Part shown: positions 29,131 through 37,855 of the stretch, piece after piece
How positions within the stretch are numbered: the first letter of the stretch is position 1
Layout: each line of letters begins with the position of its first letter
DNA from: an uncultured Pelagibacteraceae bacterium
GTDB lineage: Bacteria; Pseudomonadota; Alphaproteobacteria; Pelagibacterales; Pelagibacteraceae
Reading direction: 5' to 3'
DNA: 64,000 nt
Assembly: GCA_902636025.1 (NCBI GenBank)
Contig: CACPQG010000001.1
Coordinates: 257,770 to 321,769 of the forward strand
Translations under genes and position numbers: made by a program
The notes under the pieces: generated by a model
Database searches by the model: none
Told to the model about the DNA's origin: nothing
Seen by the model: only the letters and a program-made list of their open reading frames with translations

Positions 29131-30468
29131 ATGACTAATGTCTTTTCTTTACCGATATCTAAAATTGCAGAAAAAATTAGAAAATCCGAAATAACCTGTT
29201 TAGAACTTTGTCAAAATTATATTTCCCAAATAGAAAAGTATGAAAAAGACGTTAAAGCTTGGGCTTTTTTTGATAAAAAACTTTTGATAGAAAAAGCAGA
29301 AGAAGCTGACACATATAGAAAATCTGGAAAACCCATGGGTATATTGCATGGTATTCCTGTAGCATTAAAAGATATTATTGGAACTTATGATATGCCAACT
29401 GAATGTGGCACAGTATTAAGAAAAGGTAAAACGCAATCCCAAAATTCTGAAATTGTAGATCTTCTGAAATCTGAGGGAGCAATTATTATGGGAAAAACTG
29501 CAACATCAGAACTGGCTTATCTTGGTCCACCAGATACAAGAAATCCTCATGATTATTCAAGGACACCAGGAGGATCTTCAAGTGGATCAGCAGCTGTAAT
29601 TGCAACCCATATGGCTCCGCTATCAATTGGATCTCAAACTGGCGGATCAGTTATAAGACCAGCATCTTATTGTGGAGTAGTCGGGTATAAACCTAGTTAT
29701 GGATTGATATCAAGAAATGGAGTTTTAAGAACATCCTATCATCTAGATCATATGGGAGTTTTTGGAAAAACAGTAGAGGATGTAGCTTTACTTGCTAAAG
29801 TTTTAATTAAAAAAGATCAATATGACGAAGCAACCATACATTATTCATCAGAATTTATGGTGGATGAATGTTTAAAGGGACCAATGTTTGAACCTAAGTT
29901 TATATTTTATAAAACAGAGAGTTGGAAAAAAATTGACAAGAGATCTCGAGAATCGTTTGAGTTCTTTATTAAATCTTTTAAAAAAAATATTGAAGTATTT
30001 GATACTCCATCTTATTTCAAAGATATTGACAAGTACCATAGAGTAATTCATGAAACAGATTTAGCTAATAATTTTCAGACATATTACAAGAAATCAAAAA
30101 ATAAACTTTCAAAGGAGATGCAGTCCGCAATTAGTAGAGGAATGAAATATTCTGCAAAAGAATATTTAGATGCTGTAGATTTTATGAAAAGAAGTTATGA
30201 GTCTTACAAAGAGGTATTTGAGGATTATCATGGTGTATTAAGTCCATGTTCCACAGGAGTTGCAGACAAAGGATTAAAAAATACAGGAAGCGCAGATTTT
30301 AATCGAGTTTGGTCTTATATGCATACACCAGCAATTTCTCTACCTTTACTTCAAGGTGAAAATAATTTACCTTTAGGTATCCAATTAATTGGTGATAAGT
30401 ATGATGATCATAGATTTCTTGGGGTTGCTAGATGGTTAGAACAAAAAAGTAAAAAATATGATGAATAA
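29131..30468 (+). CDS. Amidase (amidase signature family, GatA-like)
   Basis: GILHGIPVALKDIIGTYDMPTECGT, GGSSSGSAAVIATHMAPLSIGSQTGGSVIRPASYCGVVGYKPS (Ser-cisSer-Lys signature). Confidence 0.95.
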   Translation: MTNVFSLPISKIAEKIRKSEITCLELCQNYISQIEKYEKDVKAWAFFDKKLLIEKAEEADTYRKSGKPMGILHGIPVALKDIIGTYDMPTECGTVLRKGKTQSQNSEIVDLLKSEGAIIMGKTATSELAYLGPPDTRNPHDYSRTPGGSSSGSAAVIATHMAPLSIGSQTGGSVIRPASYCGVVGYKPSYGLISRNGVLRTSYHLDHMGVFGKTVEDVALLAKVLIKKDQYDEATIHYSSEFMVDECLKGPMFEPKFIFYKTESWKKIDKRSRESFEFFIKSFKKNIEVFDTPSYFKDIDKYHRVIHETDLANNFQTYYKKSKNKLSKEMQSAISRGMKYSAKEYLDAVDFMKRSYESYKEVFEDYHGVLSPCSTGVADKGLKNTGSADFNRVWSYMHTPAISLPLLQGENNLPLGIQLIGDKYDDHRFLGVARWLEQKSKKYDE

Positions 30469-30637
30469 AATTGCAACAATAGTCGGTTTGTCTTTCTGTC
30501 TTTTCTTTTTAATAGGGCTTGCAACAACTCTTACAAGATCAATGATGATAGGTTTCTTTGACGTTTTACCAGTTTATATATTTATGGGAATCGCAATTGT
30601 CATGATGATTTACGAAGCATTCTTCGATAAAAAATAA
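30461..30637 (+). CDS. 58-aa two-TM membrane protein, unknown function (not in supplied ORF track)
   Basis: ATG overlaps amidase 3' end; MNKIATIVGLSFCLFFLIGLATTLTRSMMIGFFDVLPVYIFMGIAIVMMIYEAFFDKK*. Confidence 0.7.
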   Translation: MNKIATIVGLSFCLFFLIGLATTLTRSMMIGFFDVLPVYIFMGIAIVMMIYEAFFDKK

Positions 30638-30648
30638 ATTTCTTCTAA

Positions 30649-31455
30649 TTGTTAAAAATAAATAAAATGATTTTGAGTATTACTTTAATCCTAATAGGTT
30701 TTTACTTTTTTGTTACCATATTCTTATATTTTTATCAGAATAAACTTCTTTATCACCCAAATATCAATTCTAGAAGCAATTATGAACTTAATCACAAAAT
30801 AAATGAAATTTTGATAACTTCAGATGATGATATCATTGCTTGGCATTATAAAAAAAACGAAAATTACAAAACATTAGTTTTTTTCCATGGCAATGCAGGA
30901 AACTTATCTAATAGGATTTATAAATTAAACGAATTATCAAAATTGAAACTCAATTATCTTATATTCGCATACAGAGGTTTTAATGGAAACAAAGGAAAAC
31001 CTTACGAGTCTGGACTTTATAAAGATGCAGAAAATGTAATTAATTGGTTGAAATCTAAAAATATTGTCGAAAATAACATAATTTTATATGGAGAATCTTT
31101 AGGGACAGCTATTGCAATTCATACTGCACAAATGAAAAACTTTGCCGGGATTATTCTAGAGGCGCCTTTTACCTCAATGGTGACACTTGGACAAAAATAT
31201 TATCCTATATTTCCGGTGAAATTCCTTCTTAATGATAAATATGAGAGTTTAAAAAAAATTAAAAATGTTAAGTCACCAGTATTAGTTATGCATGGAAAAA
31301 AAGATAAAATTGTACCTTTTAAAATGGGACTAGAAATATATGAAAAATTAAATGGCCAAAAGTTCAAATATTTTAACGACCAAGATGATCACATGATGGA
31401 ATATAATCCAGATCTTGTTAGAGCTATTGAAAATTTTATTAATCAACTAAATTAA
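30649..31455 (+). CDS. Alpha/beta hydrolase (BEM46/FrsA-like serine hydrolase)
   Basis: TLVFFHGNAGNLSNR, FAYRGFNGNKGKPYESGLYKDAENVINWL, LYGESLGTAIAIHTA, VLVMHGKKDKIVPF. Confidence 0.9.
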   Translation: MLKINKMILSITLILIGFYFFVTIFLYFYQNKLLYHPNINSRSNYELNHKINEILITSDDDIIAWHYKKNENYKTLVFFHGNAGNLSNRIYKLNELSKLKLNYLIFAYRGFNGNKGKPYESGLYKDAENVINWLKSKNIVENNIILYGESLGTAIAIHTAQMKNFAGIILEAPFTSMVTLGQKYYPIFPVKFLLNDKYESLKKIKNVKSPVLVMHGKKDKIVPFKMGLEIYEKLNGQKFKYFNDQDDHMMEYNPDLVRAIENFINQLN

Positions 31456-32369
31456 TTAGATTGTATAAAAGAATTGGCAAATTTCTCAGCCTCAAAAATT
31501 TGAAGATCATCCTCTTTTTCTCCCAAACCCAAAGCTATGATGGGTAATTTATATTTTTTTGCTATAGCAATTAAAATTCCACCTTTTGCAGTGCCATCAA
31601 GTTTGGTCATTACTAATCCTGTAATTGGGATTATTTTATTAAACTCTTCTACTTGATTAATTACATTCTGACCAGAAGTAGCATCCAAAACCAAAATTAC
31701 TTCATGTGGAGCCTTAGGGTCAATTTTTTTTGTAACATTCGCAATTTTCTTATACTCCTCCATTAAATTCTTTTTGTTTTGCAATCTTCCAGCAGTATCT
31801 ATCAATACATGAGTAAAATTTTTATTGATGGCTGCTTCAACGGCTTTATATGCAACAGAAGCCGGATCTGAACCTTGTGAAGATTTAATAATTTCGACAT
31901 CAATTTTTTTTGCCCAATTTTCCAACTGTTCGATTGCTGCAGCTCTAAAAGTATCTGAAGCTGAAAAAATTACTTTATTATCATTCATTTTTAATATTTT
32001 ACCAATTTTTCCAATTGTAGTAGTTTTGCCTACACCGTTAACACCTGAGATAAGTACAGCATTTAAATCAGTTTTTTTTGAAAAAAAAATACTTTTTTCA
32101 AGTGGCGACATTAAACTAATTATATAATCTTTAAGAATTGAATTAATTTCATCTAATTTATTTTTATTGGGATCGACTTTTTTTTCTGCAATAATTTTTT
32201 TAATTTCTTCTGAAGCGATAATTCCCACATCAGATTGTATTAAAAATTCTTCTATTTCATCTAATGTTTTGTCATCAATTTCTCTTTTAATAATTATTTC
32301 CTTAAGCCCAGAGGAAAAACTTGAGGCAGTTTTTTGTAAACCTAATTTAAATTTTTCAAAAATACTCAT
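31452..32369 (-). CDS. ftsY: Signal recognition particle receptor FtsY
   Basis: ISGVNGVGKTTTIGKIGKIL, SASDTFRAAAIEQLENWAKK, IDTAGRLQNKKNLMEE, TKLDGTAKGGILIAIAKKYKLPIIALGLGE. Confidence 0.97.
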   Translation of the reverse strand: MSIFEKFKLGLQKTASSFSSGLKEIIIKREIDDKTLDEIEEFLIQSDVGIIASEEIKKIIAEKKVDPNKNKLDEINSILKDYIISLMSPLEKSIFFSKKTDLNAVLISGVNGVGKTTTIGKIGKILKMNDNKVIFSASDTFRAAAIEQLENWAKKIDVEIIKSSQGSDPASVAYKAVEAAINKNFTHVLIDTAGRLQNKKNLMEEYKKIANVTKKIDPKAPHEVILVLDATSGQNVINQVEEFNKIIPITGLVMTKLDGTAKGGILIAIAKKYKLPIIALGLGEKEDDLQIFEAEKFANSFIQSN

Positions 32370-32370
32370 T

Positions 32371-33186
32371 TTATAACTTTAAATTAATTTTTTTTATCTC
32401 CGAAACTGGCCCAGTCATAAAAATATTATCATTTTTATCAACCTCAATATTCAAAATACCTTCACTAAAATTAATATTAACTTTATTATCAACTAAACTC
32501 TTCTTTAAGGCAGCTACTGCAGATGCACAGGCTGCCGTTCCACAGGCCTTAGTAAGTCCTGCTCCTCTTTCCCACACATTCACTTTTATATTATTTTTAT
32601 CTACGACTTCTGCAAATGTTACATTTGTTTTTTCAGGAAATAGATCATGGTTTTCAATTTTAGGACCTAATATTTTTAGGTCATAATCAAAGCAATTCTT
32701 TACAAAAAAAATTATGTGGGGGTTCCCTAGATTAACACAAAATCCATTTGAAAATGTTTTATCATTTATTTTTAAAGATACATCAGCAGGATTTATTGTC
32801 TTTGATAATGGAATATCCTCAAAACTAAACAAAGGTTTTCCCATTTCAAGTTCAACTTGTAAATTTCCAATTATCTTTGCATTAAGTACCCGATTGTTTG
32901 TTCTTAACTTAACTTCTTTAGTATTTAAATTTTTACCCAAAAGATAAGCTACACATCTTGACCCATTTCCACATGCGCTTACCTCACCTCCATCAGAATT
33001 AAATATTTTTATAGGAAAAGAACTTTCTTTTTTTTGATCTATAAAAATAATTTGATCGAATCCAATATTGGATCTGTCTCCTAATTCAATAATTTTTTCC
33101 TTTGTTAAACTAATTGAACTTTCTCTTCTATCTATGATAATAAAATCATTTCCCAAACCATCCATTTTGTAAGCATTAAATTCCAT
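32371..33186 (-). CDS. dapF: Diaminopimelate epimerase
   Basis: KMDGLGNDFIIID, NSDGGEVSACGNGSRCVAY, ERGAGLTKACGTAACAS. Confidence 0.97.
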   Translation of the reverse strand: MEFNAYKMDGLGNDFIIIDRRESSISLTKEKIIELGDRSNIGFDQIIFIDQKKESSFPIKIFNSDGGEVSACGNGSRCVAYLLGKNLNTKEVKLRTNNRVLNAKIIGNLQVELEMGKPLFSFEDIPLSKTINPADVSLKINDKTFSNGFCVNLGNPHIIFFVKNCFDYDLKILGPKIENHDLFPEKTNVTFAEVVDKNNIKVNVWERGAGLTKACGTAACASAVAALKKSLVDNKVNINFSEGILNIEVDKNDNIFMTGPVSEIKKINLKL

Positions 33187-33232
33187 ATATTTATACTTAA
33201 CTTATTTATTGACTTTTTGAACCTCTATTATA

Positions 33233-33330
33233 GGTTATCGCCACTTCCGCAAAGTCAGCAATTTGCGGTGTCTTTGGAAACAAAGAGATCGACACCAGTC
33301 AGCGAGGGTTCGCCCACTGGTGCGATAACT
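33233..33330 (+). ncRNA. Candidate cis-regulatory structured RNA (ffh leader)
   Basis: Long stem GTTATCGC (33234-33241)/GCGATAAC (33322-33329) enclosing three hairpins: CCGCAAA/TTTGCGG, TCTTTG-GAAA-CAAAGA, ACCAGT/ACTGGT with inner GCGA/TCGC; GC-rich relative to flanks; ends about 14 nt before the ffh ATG. Confidence 0.8.
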
Positions 33331-33343
33331 GCTGTGTAAAATT

Positions 33344-34702
33344 ATGTTTGAAAATTTGACAAATAAATTTGAGGAAATTTTTTCTTCTTTAAAAAAAGCC
33401 CCATCACTTGATGAAAAACAAGTGGATGAGGGATTAAGATCTATTCGGCTAGCTCTTCTAGAAGCCGATGTATCTTTAGATGTTGCAAAGCAGTTTATCG
33501 AAAATGTTAAGCCCAAAGCATTAGGCAAAGAAATTGTAAGATCAACTTCACCTGGTCAAATGGTTGTTAAAATTGTCTACGATGAATTAGTCAATATACT
33601 TGGAAGTAAATCTGAAAAAATAAATCTTAATGCAGTTCCACCAGTTTCAATGATGCTAGTGGGTTTGCAAGGATCAGGTAAAACTACTTCTGCCGCAAAA
33701 ATTGCGAAGCATATTGAAAAAGTAAACAAAAAAAAAATTATGATGGTGAGCTTGGACGTTTACAGACCAGCTGCTCAAGAACAATTAAAATTGCTAGGTG
33801 AACAAAATAATATTTTAACTTTACCCATTGTCGAAGGACAACAACCTTTGGATATTTGTAGACGTGCAATTAGTGCTGCAAATTTAAACGGATCAGAAGT
33901 AATAATTTTCGATACAGCTGGAAGAACACAAATAGATCTACAAATGATGAGTGAAATTAAACAAATTGAGCAAACAATTAATCCCTCAGAAACTTTACTT
34001 GTTGCAGACTCTCTTACTGGTCAAGTAGCTGCAAATGTTGCTAAAGAGTTTAAAAGCACCGTTAATTTAACAGGAATAGTTCTTACTAGATCTGATGGTG
34101 ACGGAAGAGGTGGTGCAGCTTTGAGTATGAAATATGTATCTCAAGTTCCAATTAAATTTTTAGGAGTGGGTGAAAAAATTGAAAACTTAGAGGAATTCTA
34201 TCCTGAAAGGATCGCTAACAGAATCCTTGGTATGGGAGACATAGTTTCACTAGTTGAAAAAGCTACACAAGATATAGATGAAGAGAACCTAAAGAAAACT
34301 GAGGAGAAATTAAAAAAAGGCCAATTTTCATTAGACGATTATCTTTCTCAACTACGACAGATGAAAAAGATGGGAGGTATCGAAGGTATCATGTCTTTTT
34401 TGCCTGGCGTATCAAAAATAAAAAATCAAATGGATCAAGCTGGTGTCGATGAAAAAATTGTAAGTAAAAATGAGGCTGTAATTTTATCTATGACAAAAAA
34501 AGAAAGAGTAAATCCAAAAATTATAGACGGATCAAGAAAAAAAAGAATTGCTAATGGCTCAGGTACTGACATAGCCACTATCAATAAATTGTTAAAACAA
34601 TTTAAAATGATGTCTGAAATGATGAAGAAGATGTCTAAAGGAAATATGAAAGGTTTGGCAGACAAAGGGATTCCGCCAGAACTTTTTAATCAACTAAAAT
34701 AA
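33344..34702 (+). CDS. ffh: Signal recognition particle protein Ffh
   Basis: LVGLQGSGKTTSAAKIAKHI, SLDVYRPAAQEQLKLLGEQ, FDTAGRTQIDLQMMSEI, TRSDGDGRGGAALSMKYVS; Met-rich M domain. Confidence 0.97.
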   Translation: MFENLTNKFEEIFSSLKKAPSLDEKQVDEGLRSIRLALLEADVSLDVAKQFIENVKPKALGKEIVRSTSPGQMVVKIVYDELVNILGSKSEKINLNAVPPVSMMLVGLQGSGKTTSAAKIAKHIEKVNKKKIMMVSLDVYRPAAQEQLKLLGEQNNILTLPIVEGQQPLDICRRAISAANLNGSEVIIFDTAGRTQIDLQMMSEIKQIEQTINPSETLLVADSLTGQVAANVAKEFKSTVNLTGIVLTRSDGDGRGGAALSMKYVSQVPIKFLGVGEKIENLEEFYPERIANRILGMGDIVSLVEKATQDIDEENLKKTEEKLKKGQFSLDDYLSQLRQMKKMGGIEGIMSFLPGVSKIKNQMDQAGVDEKIVSKNEAVILSMTKKERVNPKIIDGSRKKRIANGSGTDIATINKLLKQFKMMSEMMKKMSKGNMKGLADKGIPPELFNQLK

Positions 34703-34714
34703 TAAAGGAGAGAA

Positions 34715-35188
34715 ATGTTAAAGTTAAGGTTATCAATGGGAGGAACAAAAAAAAGACCTGTTTACAAAATTGTTGTTGCAGATAGTAGATTTCCAAGAGA
34801 TGGAAGATTTATAGAAAAACTTGGTTTTTTTAATCCACTTTTACCCAAGGAGAAGAAGGAAAGAGTTGGTTTACAATCTGAAAGAATTAAATATTGGTTA
34901 AGCCAAGGTGCTAAACCGACTATGCGTGTAGCAAGAATTCTCGGAGAAAATCAATTAATGGAAATGCCAGCGAAAGGCAATAATCCTTTAAAGGCTGTTC
35001 CAAAAAAAGATAGAAAAAAAGAAGCTAAAGATGAAGCACCTAAAGAGGGAGAGAAAAAAGCTGATGCTCCAAAGGAAGCACCTAAAGAGGGAGAGAAAAA
35101 AGCTGATGCTCCAAAGGAAGCACCTAAACAAGAGGAGAAAAAAGCTGATGCTCCAAAGGAAGCACCTAAACAAGAGGAGAAAAAGTAA
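34715..35188 (+). CDS. rpsP: 30S ribosomal protein S16 with repetitive C-terminal tail
   Basis: MLKLRLSMGGTKKRPVYKIVVADSRFPRDGRFIEKLGFFNPL; SD aaaggagag. Confidence 0.96.
   Translation: MLKLRLSMGGTKKRPVYKIVVADSRFPRDGRFIEKLGFFNPLLPKEKKERVGLQSERIKYWLSQGAKPTMRVARILGENQLMEMPAKGNNPLKAVPKKDRKKEAKDEAPKEGEKKADAPKEAPKEGEKKADAPKEAPKQEEKKADAPKEAPKQEEKK
35033..35185 (+). repeat. 42-bp in-frame tandem repeat (3 full + 1 partial copies) within rpsP
   Basis: Unit gaagcacctaaagagggagagaaaaaagctgatgctccaaag at 35033, 35075, 35117 (variant aaacaagaggag), 35159 (partial, 27 bp). Confidence 0.95.
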
Positions 35189-35190
35189 AA

Positions 35191-35880
35191 ATGTTTATCG
35201 CTCAAATATTTACTTTATATCCCGATTGTTTTCCTGGGCCACTTGATAAAGGTTTGTATGGAAAAGCTATGGAAAAAAAAATATGGGATTTAAAAACTGT
35301 CGATATTAGGGAATATGCTTCGGATAAGCACAAAACAGTTGATGATACGCCTTATGGTGGTGGATCAGGGATGCTTCTAAAACCGGATGTTGTCGCAAAA
35401 TCTTTAGATGCAAATATTAAAAATGGGGAGAAAATTTTTTACCTTTCCCCTAGGGGTAAAGTATTTAATCAAAATATTGCAAAAAAAATATCAAAAGAAA
35501 ATAAAGTAAATCTAATTTGCGGACATTTTGAAGGTATCGATCAAAGAGTTTTAGATAATAGAGAAATAGAAGAAATAAGTATTGGTGACTTTGTTTTATC
35601 CGGAGGCGAGACAGCTTCGTATGTTTTTTTAGATGCTATATTGAGATTGATACCAGGTGTAATTGGTAACGAGCAATCTAAAAACGAGGAAAGTTTTGAA
35701 AATGGTTTATTAGAGTATCCTCAGTATACAAAGCCTCAAATTTGGGAGGAAAAAAGCGTTCCAAATGTGCTTTTATCAGGCGATCACGCGAAAATTAAAG
35801 ACTGGCGTTTAACTCAATCAAAGGCTATAACACGCCACCGAAGACCAGATTTATGGCAAAAATATAATAAAAAGAATTAA
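35191..35880 (+). CDS. trmD: tRNA (guanine-N1)-methyltransferase TrmD
   Basis: [55 protein letters not shown]. Confidence 0.97.
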   Translation: MFIAQIFTLYPDCFPGPLDKGLYGKAMEKKIWDLKTVDIREYASDKHKTVDDTPYGGGSGMLLKPDVVAKSLDANIKNGEKIFYLSPRGKVFNQNIAKKISKENKVNLICGHFEGIDQRVLDNREIEEISIGDFVLSGGETASYVFLDAILRLIPGVIGNEQSKNEESFENGLLEYPQYTKPQIWEEKSVPNVLLSGDHAKIKDWRLTQSKAITRHRRPDLWQKYNKKN

Positions 35881-35896
35881 ATTGATAAAATTTAAC

Positions 35897-36439
35897 ATGA
35901 AAAATATTGAAGAAATTAACCAAGCAAATGTAAAAAAAATTGCCGCTGAAAAGAAACTTCCTGAGTTCTACACTGGTGATATAGTTAAAGTTGGAGTTAG
36001 AATTACTGAGGGAAAAAGAGATAGAATTCAGTATTTTGAAGGAGTTTGTATAGCTAAAAAAAATAGAGATATAAACTCTTCGTTTACTGTGAGAAAAATA
36101 TCTTTTGGTGAAGGAGTAGAAAGAACCTTTGCATTATATAGCCCTATAGTCGACTCAATCAAAGTTGTAAGGTCTGGAAAAGTAAGAAGAGCAAAATTAT
36201 ACTATCTAAGAGACAGGACTGGTAAATCTGCAAGGATAGCAGAGAAAATTAGAAAAAAGATAGGTATCGATGTTGAAACAAAACCGGAAACTGTAAATGA
36301 GGAAAATGTTGTGGTTTCTAAAGAAGAAAAAATAGCAGAAAAAGAAACTCCCTCGACAGAGACAGCCAAAAAAGTTGAAAAAAAAACTGAAACTCCAAAA
36401 GCAGAAAGTCCAAAAGAAAATCTAAAAGACAAAAAATAA
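35897..36439 (+). CDS. rplS: 50S ribosomal protein L19 with charged C-terminal extension
   Basis: [62 protein letters not shown]; start ATG 35897 preferred. Confidence 0.96.
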   Translation: MKNIEEINQANVKKIAAEKKLPEFYTGDIVKVGVRITEGKRDRIQYFEGVCIAKKNRDINSSFTVRKISFGEGVERTFALYSPIVDSIKVVRSGKVRRAKLYYLRDRTGKSARIAEKIRKKIGIDVETKPETVNEENVVVSKEEKIAEKETPSTETAKKVEKKTETPKAESPKENLKDKK

Positions 36440-36451
36440 TATTTTTTCTGA

Positions 36452-37855
36452 ATGTCTAAAACTTTATACGATAAAATCTGGGATGATCATCTTGTGCACA
36501 CACAAGACGATGGAACATCTTTACTTTATGTTGACAGACATTTAGTTCATGAAGTTACTAGTCCGCAAGCATTTGAAGGATTGAGAAACTCCAATAGAAA
36601 AGTAAGACAACCAAATCTAACATTAGCTGTTGCAGATCATAATGTTCCAACATCTGATAGATCTAAAGGAATTTCTGATGAAGAGTCAAAACTTCAAGTA
36701 GAAACTTTAGAAAAAAACTGTGAAGAATTTGGAATAAAACTTTTTGGAATGAATGATAAAAGACAAGGGATAGTCCATATAATTGGACCTGAGCAAGGAT
36801 TTACACAGCCAGGAAGTATAATTGTTTGTGGAGATAGTCACACAGCAACTCACGGAGCTTTTGGATCTCTAGCTTTTGGTATAGGAACTTCTGAAGTAGA
36901 GCACGTATTAGCCACACAAACTTTGGTTCAAAAAAAATCAAAAAACTTTCGTATTAAAGTGGATGGAAAGTTGTCTATCGGCGTAACATCTAAAGATGTT
37001 ATTTTACAGATCATTGGTAAAATTGGTACTGCAGGTGGAACTGGTTATGTGATTGAGTATGCAGGAAGCTTAATCTCATCTTTAAGTGTAGAGCAAAGAA
37101 TGACAATTTGTAATATGACTATTGAGGCAGGTGCAAGAGCAGGTTTAATCGAGCCAGATGAAAAAATATTTAATTATTTAAATGGCAGACCAATGTCACC
37201 TAAAAAAGAAAATTGGGATAAAGCATTAGAGTATTGGATTAAATTAAAATCTGATGGTGATGCTAATTTTGATAAAGAAGTTACTTTAGATGGAAAAGAT
37301 ATTATGCCAATGGTAACATGGGGAACTTCTCCACAAGATGTTATATCTATAGATGGAAGGATACCAAATCCAGAAAACGAAGCGGATGAGGATAGAAAAA
37401 ATTCAATAGAGAGATCATTAAAATATATGGGTTTAAAACCTGGCACAGCTATAAAGGATGTTAAGATAGATAAAGTTTTTATCGGAAGTTGTACAAACGG
37501 TAGAATTGAGGACCTAAGAGATGCAGCAAAAATAGTTAAAAACAAAAAAGTAGCACAACATGTATATGCTATGGTAGTTCCTGGCTCTGGACTGGTGAAA
37601 CAACAGGCTGAACAAGAAGGTTTAGATAAAGTCTTCAAAGACTCGGGTTTTGATTGGAGAGAACCTGGATGTTCTATGTGCTTAGCGATGAATGCTGATA
37701 AGTTAAAACCTGAAGAAAGATGTGCATCTACTTCAAATAGAAATTTTGAAGGACGTCAAGGTAGAGGCGGGAGGACACATCTTGTTAGTCCTGGAATGGC
37801 TGCAGCAGCAGCAATATCAGGATCTTTAGACGATGTTAGAAAATTTCAAAATTAA
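36452..37855 (+). CDS. leuC: 3-isopropylmalate dehydratase large subunit
   Basis: [70 protein letters not shown]. Confidence 0.98.
   Translation: MSKTLYDKIWDDHLVHTQDDGTSLLYVDRHLVHEVTSPQAFEGLRNSNRKVRQPNLTLAVADHNVPTSDRSKGISDEESKLQVETLEKNCEEFGIKLFGMNDKRQGIVHIIGPEQGFTQPGSIIVCGDSHTATHGAFGSLAFGIGTSEVEHVLATQTLVQKKSKNFRIKVDGKLSIGVTSKDVILQIIGKIGTAGGTGYVIEYAGSLISSLSVEQRMTICNMTIEAGARAGLIEPDEKIFNYLNGRPMSPKKENWDKALEYWIKLKSDGDANFDKEVTLDGKDIMPMVTWGTSPQDVISIDGRIPNPENEADEDRKNSIERSLKYMGLKPGTAIKDVKIDKVFIGSCTNGRIEDLRDAAKIVKNKKVAQHVYAMVVPGSGLVKQQAEQEGLDKVFKDSGFDWREPGCSMCLAMNADKLKPEERCASTSNRNFEGRQGRGGRTHLVSPGMAAAAAISGSLDDVRKFQN

Noticed and set aside
33300-33315. tRNA T-loop-like GGGTTCGCCC
   Set aside because: No acceptor, D or anticodon stem arrangement around it; it is part of the ffh leader hairpin
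33233-33330. ffh leader as the 4.5S SRP RNA gene (ffs) itself
   Set aside because: Lacks the conserved GGUCAGG...GGAAGGAAGCAGCC domain; branched multi-hairpin layout does not match a single long SRP hairpin
33235-33528. 97-aa minus-strand ORF
   Set aside because: Antisense to ffh start and its structured leader; no recognisable domain; overlaps well-supported features
35033-35185. CRISPR-like direct repeats
   Set aside because: Repeats are contiguous without spacers and are in frame within rpsP
34951-35205. Minus-strand repetitive ORFs (84 aa and 61 aa) and plus-strand frame-shifted ORF 35031..35246
   Set aside because: Shadow ORFs created by the rpsP 42-bp repeats
37174-37638. 154-aa minus-strand ORF
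   Set aside because: Antisense to leuC, no recognisable domain; long antisense ORFs are expected from codon bias
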